Assembly (NCBI GenBank): GCA_025362615.1
Contig: JANYFQ010000018.1
Span: forward strand, 1 to 16,434
From: Hymenobacter sp.
GTDB lineage: Bacteria; Bacteroidota; Bacteroidia; Cytophagales; Hymenobacteraceae
Direction of reading: 5' to 3'
DNA: 16,434 nucleotides
The stretch's first letter is position 1. Every line of letters starts with the position of its first letter. The notes under the pieces were generated by a model that ran no database searches, was not told the origin of the DNA, and was given only the letters and a program-made list of their open reading frames with translations. Positions 5,071 to 11,491 of this stretch are shown in pieces. Position numbers and translations under genes: made by a program.

Positions 5071-6165
5071 TTGGCCACGCCCACGCTCCAGATTTACGCC
5101 GCCATCGGCCACAACGCCGCCACCGGCACCGGCCTCTCGGCCGCGTCGTTCGGCGCGGCCCTGGCCCTGGCCGAAGCCAGCGGCGAGAAGCGCGTGGCCG
5201 TGCGCATCAACAGCGGGGGCGGCAACTGGCAGGAAGGCCAGACGATGTACGACCTGCTGAAGGCATCGGCCCTGAAAGTGGACACCTACGCCGTGGGCCT
5301 GGTGGCCTCGGCCGCCACGCTGCCCTTCATGGCCGGCACCAAGCGCCTCATCGCCGCCCACGCCAAGCTCATGATTCACGAGTGCGAGTCGGGCGCGGTG
5401 GGCGGCATCGCCGACCTCGAAAACGCCATCAACCAGCAGAAGGCCATCAACCACAGCATGGCCCAGCTCTACGCCACGGCCACGGGCCAGACGGTGGAGA
5501 AATGCGAGGCCCTGATGGCCGCCACCACCTACATGACGGCCGCCGAAGCCGTCGCCCTGGGCTTCGCCACGGGCATCATGCCCGACACCCAGGCCGCCCA
5601 GGCCCCGCCTGCCTCGCTGCCCACGGCTTCGCTCCATTCCTACTACGCCACCCTCCTCAGCGCCGCTGACATGAAGAACCTCCTCTTGCCCATCATGGCC
5701 GCCGCCGGCCTCACCACGCTCACCGCCGCCTCGCCCGACGCCGACCTCGCGACGGCAGTGCAGGCCGCATTCACCGACAAGGAAGCCGCCAAGAAAGAAG
5801 CAGCCGACGCCACCGCCGCCCTGGCCACGGCCACCGCCGCCCTCGACGCGGCCAACAAGAAAATTGCCGACATGGAGGAAGAGGAAGCGAAGGCCACGGC
5901 TGCCGCCGCCGAAACCGCCGTGGCTGCCGCTGTCGAGGCCGCCATCAGCAGCGGCCGCATCCTGGCCGGGCAGAAGGAGAAGTACACCGCCCTGGCCAAA
6001 CTCGACCTCGGTGCCGTGACGGCCGTCTTCGCCGAAATGCCGGCCCGCAAGTCGGTGGGCGACCTCAACGCCAGCATCGGCGCCAACGCCGGTGGCACCG
6101 GCACAACTCCCCGCCTGACCGCCGCCGGGGCGATGGCCGAAATTTCGGCCAAGGCCCGCGCCTAG
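5071..6165 (+). CDS. Head maturation protease (ClpP-like, S14/S49 type) with C-terminal scaffold
   Basis: A 364-residue protein. There is no ATG at the 5' end; TTG 5071 gives MATPTLQIYAAIGHNAATG, sits just after the promoter, and starts right at the protease fold. The frame is open from 4978 with a further TTG at 4999 and a GTG at 5014. Protease signatures are NSGGG (47-51, oxyanion loop), the nucleophile region GLVASAATLP (Ser80) and MIHE (His103). After about residue 200 comes an Ala/Glu/Lys-rich coiled coil (roughly 225-300) and a disordered Gly/Thr tail, as expected for a scaffolding domain. It would process prohead proteins and itself during capsid maturation. An in-frame ATG at 5671 (MKNLLLPIMAAAGL) could give a separate scaffold, as in Mu I/Z. 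The capsid gene follows 42 nt later. Confidence 0.88.
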   Translation: MATPTLQIYAAIGHNAATGTGLSAASFGAALALAEASGEKRVAVRINSGGGNWQEGQTMYDLLKASALKVDTYAVGLVASAATLPFMAGTKRLIAAHAKLMIHECESGAVGGIADLENAINQQKAINHSMAQLYATATGQTVEKCEALMAATTYMTAAEAVALGFATGIMPDTQAAQAPPASLPTASLHSYYATLLSAADMKNLLLPIMAAAGLTTLTAASPDADLATAVQAAFTDKEAAKKEAADATAALATATAALDAANKKIADMEEEEAKATAAAAETAVAAAVEAAISSGRILAGQKEKYTALAKLDLGAVTAVFAEMPARKSVGDLNASIGANAGGTGTTPRLTAAGAMAEISAKARA

Positions 6166-6207
6166 CTTTTTCCATTCATCCCCACCGCCGCCTAACCCCG
6201 CCGCATC

Positions 6208-7158
6208 ATGCCGCTCGCAATCCAGGACACCACCTACGCCGGCGAAGCCGCCAGCCAATTCATTGTCAAGTCCGTCGTCGGCAACGAGCTGGTGGCCGGC
6301 GGCCACGCCTACGTGAAGGACGGCATCAAAAAGAAATTCACGATTCCGCGCCTCACCGTGCGCGACATCATCCAGGACAGCAAGCCCACGCCCGTGTCGC
6401 CGACCGATGCCAAGGGCGACTCGAAGGTGGATGCCCGCACCCTGGAGCCGATGGAGTACATGGTGTACGACGAGTTCAACCCGCGCGACTACGAGGACCA
6501 CTGGTTCGCTAGCCAGCTCAACGAGACGCTGATTGACCGCCGCCTGCCCGTCACGATTGAGTCGGTCATCATCCAGGAGTACCTAAAGGTCCACAACCAG
6601 TACCTGGGCCAGGCCGTGTTGCAGTCGAACAAAGCGGCCGCCGCCGGCTCGTTCCAGGCCCTCAACAAGCTCACCTACTTCGACGGCCTCATCACCCGCG
6701 CCCGCCTCGACGTGGCCGTGCCGAAAGTGCCCAGCCCCGTGGCCCTGACCGAGGCCAACGTGGCCGCCGCCTTCAAGGGCACGCTGGCCGCCGTGAACAA
6801 GAACGTCCTCTACGACCCGGCCCTGAAGTTCTTCGTGAGCTACGCCACGGCCCAGCTCTGGGAAAACGCCCAGCAAAACGCCGGCTTCAAGGGCATCGAC
6901 AACACCCAGGCCGGGCTGATGCGCTTCGGGGGCCGCACGGTGGTGCCCTTGTACGGGATGCCCGACAACACCATCCTGCTGGCCAAGGGGTCGGCCGACC
7001 TCAAGTCGAACCTCTGGATTGGCATGAACTCGGTGGACGACGCCTCGCTCACCTTCCAGCGCCTGCAAAACAACTCCGAACTCTACTTCATCAAGATGCT
7101 GATGAAGGTGGACACGAACTACGGTTTTTCGGAAGAGCTGGCGCTTTACACGCTCTAG
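6208..7158 (+). CDS. Major capsid protein (HK97-fold type)
   Basis: A 316-residue protein from ATG 6208, beginning MPLAIQDTTYAGEAASQFIV. It follows the protease/scaffold directly, has the usual length for processed or unprocessed HK97-fold capsids, and no membrane segment. Features consistent with the fold are an N-terminal arm, a long central helix with LTEANVAAAFKGTLAAVNKN, then a P-domain and A-domain-like stretch GIDNTQAGLMRFGGRTVVPL, and a C-terminal strand KMLMKVDTNYGF near the end. Codon use is strongly biased to C/G third positions, as expected for the most expressed late gene. The assignment rests mainly on position and these patterns. Confidence 0.82.
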   Translation: MPLAIQDTTYAGEAASQFIVKSVVGNELVAGGHAYVKDGIKKKFTIPRLTVRDIIQDSKPTPVSPTDAKGDSKVDARTLEPMEYMVYDEFNPRDYEDHWFASQLNETLIDRRLPVTIESVIIQEYLKVHNQYLGQAVLQSNKAAAAGSFQALNKLTYFDGLITRARLDVAVPKVPSPVALTEANVAAAFKGTLAAVNKNVLYDPALKFFVSYATAQLWENAQQNAGFKGIDNTQAGLMRFGGRTVVPLYGMPDNTILLAKGSADLKSNLWIGMNSVDDASLTFQRLQNNSELYFIKMLMKVDTNYGFSEELALYTL

Positions 7159-7164
7159 CCACTT

Positions 7165-7244
7165 CCCGGCAGTGGCCGGGCGGCAGCTATCAGCGCGTCA
7201 GCCCGCCCGGCGCTAGCGGCGGCCACTCCCGGCGGGTGGCCGCC
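7165..7244 (+). terminator. Cluster of GC hairpins after the capsid gene, possible attenuator
   Basis: CCCGGC (7165-7170) pairs with GCCGGG (7175-7180). GCCGGGCGG (7175-7183) can instead pair with CCGCCCGGC (7203-7211), so these two are mutually exclusive. A third hairpin, GGCGGCCAC (7218-7226) with GTGGCCGCC (7236-7244), is a perfect 9-bp stem. There is no strong T-tract except TTTTTT at about 7267-7272. The 125-nt gap holds no gene. It may reduce read-through from capsid into lysis and tail genes, or protect the capsid mRNA 3' end. Confidence 0.5.
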
Positions 7245-7283
7245 CTTTGCGGTGCCACCCCACTCGTTTTTTAGCTTTTCGCC

Positions 7284-7484
7284 ATGCGCATCAACCACAA
7301 AGCGGCCATCAACCACACCTTCAACGTCTGCGACGACCTGACCGAGGTACACGTGCTGCCCAACGGCGACCACTACTTCGACCGCACCACGGCCGAGGCC
7401 GCGCTGCGGAAGGACGAGAAGCTCGTGACGCTGGACCGCGACGACAAGGAATTGACCGAAAAGGCCGAAGCTAAAAAAGCCTAG
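7284..7484 (+). CDS. Small hypothetical phage protein
   Basis: A 66-residue protein beginning MRINHKAAINHTFNVCDDLT, with a beta-rich middle (EVHVLPNGDHYFDRTTAEAA) and a charged Lys/Glu C-terminal helix. No membrane segment or recognised domain. It lies between the capsid gap and the lysis cassette, preceded by an AT-rich stretch (TTTTTTAGCTTTT) that may help initiation in the absence of a Shine-Dalgarno sequence. It may be a head accessory protein, by position only. Confidence 0.7.
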   Translation: MRINHKAAINHTFNVCDDLTEVHVLPNGDHYFDRTTAEAALRKDEKLVTLDRDDKELTEKAEAKKA

Positions 7485-7505
7485 CCCCCAACGCCTAGCC
7501 CCGCC

Positions 7506-7922
7506 ATGCGCCTCGAACTCCGCCGCACCACCTACACCCGCGAAAGCACCGTCGGCGAACTCTTCGCCGACGGGGTGTTCGAGTGCTACGTGCTGGAAGA
7601 CGTGGTGCGCCCGGCCGGGCAAAAAGCCTTCGGGCGCACGGCCATCCCGGCGGGCACCTACGGCGTGGCCGTGACGATGAGCAACCGCTTCCGGCGGCTC
7701 ATGCCGCTGCTGCTCGACGTGCCGGGCTTCACCGGGGTTCGCATCCACAGCGGCAACACGGCCGCCGACACCGAGGGCTGCCTGCTGCTGGGCCTGGACC
7801 GCAAGACCGACTTCGTGGGCCGCTCCCGCGACGCCTACAGCCGGTTTTTTCCGCGCTTGCAGGATGCCCTGAAAAATGGCCCCGTCCGCCTCACCATCAC
7901 CGACGCTCCCCGTGCCCGCTAA
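7506..7922 (+). CDS. DUF5675-like protein, probable cell-wall enzyme of the lysis cassette
   Basis: A 138-residue protein from ATG 7506. The N-terminal strands (LELRRTTYTRESTVGELF), then ECYVLEDVVR, AIPAGTYGVAVTMSNRF, and the motif VRIHSGNTAADTEGCLLLG (H81, C92) match the DUF5675 family. The HxGN...T.GC arrangement resembles the catalytic His/Cys of L,D-transpeptidase-like folds, so peptidoglycan cross-link cleavage or remodelling is plausible, though not shown for the family to my knowledge. No signal peptide is seen, so export would need the holin. It heads a run of membrane genes, which supports a lysis role. Confidence 0.7.
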   Translation: MRLELRRTTYTRESTVGELFADGVFECYVLEDVVRPAGQKAFGRTAIPAGTYGVAVTMSNRFRRLMPLLLDVPGFTGVRIHSGNTAADTEGCLLLGLDRKTDFVGRSRDAYSRFFPRLQDALKNGPVRLTITDAPRAR

Positions 7923-8244
7923 CTCCTCTTCCGCTCTGTACCTGCCCGAGTGGGTGAAGTGGGCCGCCGGCGTGCTGCTGACCCTCAACGCCAGCATGGT
8001 GGGGGGCGTGGTGCGCTACGAGGCCCGCATGACGGCGATGGAAACCGCCTTCAACGACCACCAGCGCAAGTACGACGACCACGTGCAGGATGCCAAGACC
8101 ATCCGCGCCGGCATCGAAGCCAAGTTGCACGACGTGGACACCCAACAAACCGCCATCCTGGCCGCCATCGCCGACGTGCGGGTGAACGTGGCGGCCCTCA
8201 CGGGACACTTCGGTATCAAGCCCCGCCCCGCCGCCGCCAACTGA
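7876..8244 (+). CDS. Membrane-anchored coiled-coil protein of the lysis cassette
   Basis: 122 residues from ATG 7876, overlapping the previous gene by 47 nt. GTG 7912 (overlap 11 nt) is an equally possible start. One membrane segment, VKWAAGVLLTLNASMVGGVV (about 27-46), is followed by a charged helix with heptad-like spacing (about 50-112, containing NDHQRKYDDHVQDAKTIRAG) and a short Pro/Ala tail. An N-terminal membrane anchor plus coiled coil is the architecture of an inner-membrane spanin (Rz-like), and also of XhlA-like accessory proteins. Its position between the wall enzyme and the lipoprotein/holin favours lysis. The exact class is uncertain. Confidence 0.6.
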   Translation: MAPSASPSPTLPVPANSSSALYLPEWVKWAAGVLLTLNASMVGGVVRYEARMTAMETAFNDHQRKYDDHVQDAKTIRAGIEAKLHDVDTQQTAILAAIADVRVNVAALTGHFGIKPRPAAAN

Positions 8245-8252
8245 CCCCCGCC

Positions 8253-8876
8253 ATGCGCCAGCCCGCTTCCCTGCTTTTTGCCCTGTTGCTGCTGCTGGCC
8301 GCCTGCCAGCCGCTGCGCGGGCTGCTGGCCCCGCCCCCGGCCCGGCAACTGGGCCGGCAACTGGGCCGGCTACTCACGGCCCACCCCGAGTTGCTGACCC
8401 GCGACACCGTACTCGTGCATGACACCATCACCGTGCCCGTGCTGCGGGTCGAAACCCGCTTCGTCGGCCGCACCGACCCCGTGCGGGCCAGCACCGACAG
8501 CCTGCGCTTTGCCGCCGCCCTCGACAGCCTGCTGCACCGCCTGCAAACCAGCCTCGACACCGCCGGCCGCCGCGCCGCCGTGCGCGGGGTGCAGGCGGTG
8601 GTGGGACGGGCGCGGCCCCGCTTCCCCGATACCCTCTGCTTCGACACCCTGGGCCTGCGCGGGCAGGTGTGGCGCACCGGCGCCGCCTACCGCCTGCGCC
8701 TGACGCGGGCCGAAACCCGGCTCGCCCACGCCGTGCCCGTGCTGGCCACCACCCTGCACCCCTGCGACTGCCCCACCGCCCCGCTGTGGCACGACCCGCG
8801 CACCTGGCCCTGGGCCTGGCTGCTGGCGGGCTTCGCCGGCGGGGTGTTCACCTGCTTGCTTCTCCGCCGCCGCTGA
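8253..8876 (+). CDS. Lipoprotein with C-terminal membrane anchor, unimolecular-spanin-like
   Basis: 207 residues from ATG 8253. The N-terminus MRQPASLLFALLLLLAAC is a lipoprotein signal with lipobox LAAC (15-18, Cys18). The middle is rich in Arg, Thr and Asp with helical stretches, and the C-terminus WPWAWLLAGFAGGVFTCLLL (about 185-204) followed by RRR is a membrane segment with a positive tail. A lipoprotein tethered to the outer membrane with a C-terminal inner-membrane helix is the hallmark of u-spanins such as T1 gp11, which fuse the two membranes at lysis. The sequence has no similarity I recognise to known spanins. A short tandem repeat of 12 nt (8344-8367) encodes RQLG twice. It overlaps the next gene by one base (TGATG). 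Confidence 0.6.
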   Translation: MRQPASLLFALLLLLAACQPLRGLLAPPPARQLGRQLGRLLTAHPELLTRDTVLVHDTITVPVLRVETRFVGRTDPVRASTDSLRFAAALDSLLHRLQTSLDTAGRRAAVRGVQAVVGRARPRFPDTLCFDTLGLRGQVWRTGAAYRLRLTRAETRLAHAVPVLATTLHPCDCPTAPLWHDPRTWPWAWLLAGFAGGVFTCLLLRRR

Positions 8877-9115
8877 TGCTCCGCCAACTCTACGACCGTT
8901 TCACCGCCGCCACGCCGCGCTTCTGGCGCACCGTGCAACAAGTAGCCGGGGCGCTGCTGGCGGCCGTGGTGGCGTTGCAAGCCGCCGGGGCGGGCGTGCC
9001 GCCCTGGCTGCTGCCCCACCTGCCCACGGCCTTCACGGTGCTCACCACCGTGGTGGCCGTGGCCCAATTCACCTGCTCCGACCCCCCGGCTCCGGCCGAC
9101 CAACCCGCTTCCTGA
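8876..9115 (+). CDS. Probable holin (two membrane helices)
   Basis: 79 residues from ATG 8876, sharing the A of the preceding TGA. Two hydrophobic helices, VAGALLAAVVALQAAGAGV (about 23-41) and LPTAFTVLTTVVAVAQFTC (about 49-67), are linked by a short VPPWLLPH turn. The N-terminus is basic/aromatic (RQLYDRFTAATPRFWRTV) and the C-terminus a short Asp/Pro tail. Size and topology fit a class II holin, which would open the inner membrane for the wall enzyme. The call rests on topology and neighbourhood, not on a recognised family. Confidence 0.65.
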   Translation: MLRQLYDRFTAATPRFWRTVQQVAGALLAAVVALQAAGAGVPPWLLPHLPTAFTVLTTVVAVAQFTCSDPPAPADQPAS

Positions 9116-9118
9116 TTT

Positions 9119-9310
9119 ATGGCCACCGTTTCACAGTTTACTGCCCGCCTGGGGGTACTGAAGGCCCGCCGAAAGGCGCTTGACGCCGACATCGCCGCCG
9201 CTGAAGCGGTCCTGGCGAAAGCGGAAAAAGCCGCCGCCAAACCCGCTCCCAAACCAGTCGCTGCCCGCGCGAAGGCCGCCAAAGCCAAACCGTCCACCCC
9301 CAAAAAGTAA
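9119..9310 (+). CDS. Small Lys/Ala/Pro-rich protein
   Basis: 63 residues from ATG 9119. Residues 1-38 look like a helical hairpin or coiled coil (FTARLGVLKARRKALDADIA, then AEAVLAKAEKAAAK), and the rest is a disordered Lys/Ala/Pro tail like those of histone H1-type proteins. It ends 2 nt before the sheath ATG, so it is part of the tail operon. It could bind DNA or be an assembly accessory; no function is shown. Confidence 0.6.
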   Translation: MATVSQFTARLGVLKARRKALDADIAAAEAVLAKAEKAAAKPAPKPVAARAKAAKAKPSTPKK

Positions 9311-9312
9311 CC

Positions 9313-10509
9313 ATGGCCCTTCCCGACATCACCATCTCCCGCGCCCAGGGCGGCCTGGGCCGGCAGCAGCCCACCGACGACGGCATTTCGGCCCTCATCA
9401 CGCAAGGCGTGGCCGTGGCGGGCAAGCTGGTACTTGGCACCGTGTACGAGTTGCGCTCGCCCGAAGCCGCCGAAGCCATCGGCGTGCAAGCCACGGGCGT
9501 GTATGCCAAGACGCGCCGCCACCTCAACGAGTATTTCCGCCTCAGCCCTGGCGCGGTGCTGCTGTTCATGGCCGTGGCCCGCACCGTGCCGATGGCCGAC
9601 ATCTGCGACCGCGCCCTGGCGGTCGGGGCCAAGACGCTGCTGGCCAATGCCAACGGCCGCGTCAAGCAACTGGCCGTGTGCCTCAACCCGGCCAGCGGCT
9701 ACACGGGCGTGACGACCGGCGGCCTCGACGCCGACGTGCTGGCCGCCATCGCCAAGGCCCAGGCCCTGGCCGTGGAAGAGTTCGCCCAGCACCGCCCGGT
9801 GGTGGTGCTGCTGGCCGGGCACGGCCTGGCCGCCGACCCGGCCGCCGCCCCCGACCTGCACGGCCGCAACAGCGACTTTGTGGCCGTGGTGGCGGGCACC
9901 GACCACGGCAACGCCCCCGGCGAACCCGCCATCGGCACCGCCCTGGGCGCGTTGAGTGCCGCCGCCGTCCACGAAAGCCTGGCCTGGGTACAGAAATTCA
10001 ACCTCACCGGCGACGGGGCCTTCGTGCAGGGCGGCCTGAGCAACGGCAAAGCCCTGGCCGAGCTGCTGCCCGGCGACCTGGCCGCTTACGCCGATAAGGG
10101 CTTCATCGTGGCCCGCCAACACGCGGGCCTCGACGGCGTGTACTTCAGCGACTCGCCCACGGCCACGGCCCTGAGCAGCGACTACGCCTTCCTCGAAAAC
10201 GCCCGCACCGCCAACAAGGCCGCCCGCCTGGTGCGCCGCGCCCTGCTGCCCGCCCTGAATGGCCCGCTGCCCCTGACCGGGGCGGGCCGCCTGCAACCCG
10301 ACGCCATCGGCGAACTCGAAGCCCAGGCCACGGCCGCCCTCGACGCGGGCATGGCCCGCGCCGGCGAGGTGTCGGCCCTGGCCGTCGTCATCGACCCGGC
10401 CCAGGACGTGCTGGGCACTGGTACGCTGGCCGTGCGCGTGGCCATCGTGCCGGTGGGCGTGGCCAAACAAATCAACGTCCTGCTGGGCCTCACCAAAACC
10501 CTTTCCTAA
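9313..10509 (+). CDS. Contractile tail sheath protein (DUF2586-like)
   Basis: 398 residues from ATG 9313, beginning MALPDITISRAQGGLGRQQP. An N-terminal strand/arm, a mixed middle domain with repeated Gly-rich loops, and the conserved C-terminal strand TLAVRVAIVPVGVAKQINVL are as expected for sheath proteins, whose terminal arms weave neighbouring subunits together. It is followed immediately by a tube-like gene and the tail chaperone, the standard order in myoviruses (Mu L then M). It makes the tail a contractile one. The specific DUF2586 assignment is by resemblance. Confidence 0.85.
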   Translation: MALPDITISRAQGGLGRQQPTDDGISALITQGVAVAGKLVLGTVYELRSPEAAEAIGVQATGVYAKTRRHLNEYFRLSPGAVLLFMAVARTVPMADICDRALAVGAKTLLANANGRVKQLAVCLNPASGYTGVTTGGLDADVLAAIAKAQALAVEEFAQHRPVVVLLAGHGLAADPAAAPDLHGRNSDFVAVVAGTDHGNAPGEPAIGTALGALSAAAVHESLAWVQKFNLTGDGAFVQGGLSNGKALAELLPGDLAAYADKGFIVARQHAGLDGVYFSDSPTATALSSDYAFLENARTANKAARLVRRALLPALNGPLPLTGAGRLQPDAIGELEAQATAALDAGMARAGEVSALAVVIDPAQDVLGTGTLAVRVAIVPVGVAKQINVLLGLTKTLS

Positions 10510-10512
10510 GCC

Positions 10513-10965
10513 ATGCCTGCCATTCAATCCGCGGTCGATACGCAAACCGTGCTCATCAACGGGCGGGCCTACGACTGGGCCTCGCTGAAACTGCGCCTGC
10601 TGGGCCAGCTCGTCCTCGGCGTGACGGCCGTGAGCTACGAGGAAACCCAGGAGAAGGTGAACAACTACGGCGCCGGCACGCTGCCCGTGAGCCGGGGGCT
10701 GGGCAAAATCGAGCCCAAGGCCAGCCTCACCCTCGAAATGAAGGAACTGGAGCGCATCATGGCCAGCGCCAAGGCCCAGGGCCTGCAACGCTTGCAGGAC
10801 ATCCCGCCCTTCCCCGTGGTGGTGGCCTACCTCAACGAGGCCAACGTCGTGGTGACGCACACGCTCAACAACTGCGAGTTTACCAACAACAAGCGCGAGG
10901 TGAAAAGCGGCGACACCCAGATTGAGGTGGAACTGGAATTGATTCTTTCGCACATCACCTGGTAA
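10513..10965 (+). CDS. Tail tube protein
   Basis: 150 residues from ATG 10513. A beta-rich protein with VLINGRAYDWASLKLRLLGQ, VTAVSYEETQEKVNNYGAG, LPVSRGLGKIEPKASLTLEM and a terminal pair of strands TQIEVELELILSHITW. The size, the beta composition and the place between sheath and chaperone match Mu M-like tube proteins, which stack as hexameric rings inside the sheath. It starts 3 nt after the sheath stop and ends 2 nt before the chaperone gene. Confidence 0.82.
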   Translation: MPAIQSAVDTQTVLINGRAYDWASLKLRLLGQLVLGVTAVSYEETQEKVNNYGAGTLPVSRGLGKIEPKASLTLEMKELERIMASAKAQGLQRLQDIPPFPVVVAYLNEANVVVTHTLNNCEFTNNKREVKSGDTQIEVELELILSHITW

Positions 10966-10967
10966 CC

Positions 10968-11300
10968 ATGAATTTAGCTGAACTCACCCCCGAAGGCATC
11001 GCGCAACTCAAAGCCCAGCACGGCGGGCTTTTCATGATTGAGGTAGCCATCGCCGACGGTGACGTGGCCGTGTGCTACCTCAAGCCCGCCAACCGCAACG
11101 TCATTGCCGCCGTGGCCCCCATGATGCGGCGCGGGCAGGTGGTGGAAGCGGGCGAGTGCATCCTGCAAAGCTGCTGGCTCCAGGGCGACCCCCGCCTGAA
11201 CCCGGCCGCCGCCGAGTGCCACGAAATGGCCTGCGTGAGCGCCGCCCTGCAAACCGCCGACCTTATCGACGGGCTGACCGCCACCGTAAAAAAGCTCTAG
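10968..11300 (+). CDS. Tail assembly chaperone, short (G-type) product
   Basis: 110 residues from ATG 10968 to TAG 11300. It is an all-alpha/beta small protein with YLKPANRNVIAAVAPMMRRG and ILQSCWLQGDPRL, of the type that binds the tape measure during tail assembly. It ends with ...ATVKKL, two codons past a slippery site. Most ribosomes should make this form. Its place between tube and tape measure genes is diagnostic. Confidence 0.82.
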   Translation: MNLAELTPEGIAQLKAQHGGLFMIEVAIADGDVAVCYLKPANRNVIAAVAPMMRRGQVVEAGECILQSCWLQGDPRLNPAAAECHEMACVSAALQTADLIDGLTATVKKL

Positions 11301-11482
11301 CCGCCCCGGCCATTTCGGACAAAGACGGCGACGACGAGCTGCCCAAGATGGCAGCCCTCATCAGCCACTACCTGCACCTGCCCGACCCCGAAGGCCTCAG
11401 CGACGCGGCCTTCGGGGCCAAGTACCAGCAGGCCGACTGGCTGCGGCGGCACCCGGAGTACCGGCCCGTAAAACTCATCTAA
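10968..11482 (+). CDS. Tail assembly chaperone, -1 frameshift fusion (GT-type) product
   Basis: Reading frame 0 to the AAG at 11292-11294, slipping back one base and continuing GCT CTA GCC from 11294 adds 62 residues, giving a 171-residue fusion. The extension includes ELPKMAALISHYLHLPDPEG and ends RRHPEYRPVKLI. It has no plausible start codon of its own at the right place, and its protein-like composition argues that it is expressed only as a fusion. In lambda and many other tailed phages (lambda gpG/gpGT; P2 E/E+E') the extension recruits the tape measure protein or tube subunits. Confidence 0.85.
11288..11310 (+). promoter_or_regulatory. Programmed -1 frameshift site (slippery heptamer and hairpin)
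   Basis: A AAA AAG at 11288-11294 is in the correct X XXY YYZ phase relative to the 10968 start. It is the same heptamer used by E. coli dnaX. The zero-frame stop TAG follows at 11298-11300. Five bases after the heptamer, GCCG (11300-11303) and CGGC (11307-11310) can form a 4-bp GC hairpin with a 3-nt loop; a larger pseudoknot is not obvious by eye. Confidence 0.85.
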
Positions 11483-11491
11483 CCCGCGCCC

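Noticed and set aside
8890..10953. Minus-strand ORF of 687 codons opposite the holin, sheath and tube genes
   Set aside because: It is antisense to well-supported genes, very rich in Gly/His/Val/Gln as expected for the shadow of GC-biased codons, and has no motif. The same applies to long shadows at 3041-4444, 5035-6501, 7155-7997, 11747-13180, 13251-14924 and 15377-16060.
11072..11293. Independent start for the second chaperone ORF
   Set aside because: The frame upstream of the slippery site reads as an Arg/Pro-rich shadow of the first ORF; only the part after 11294 looks like protein, which fits a frameshift fusion.
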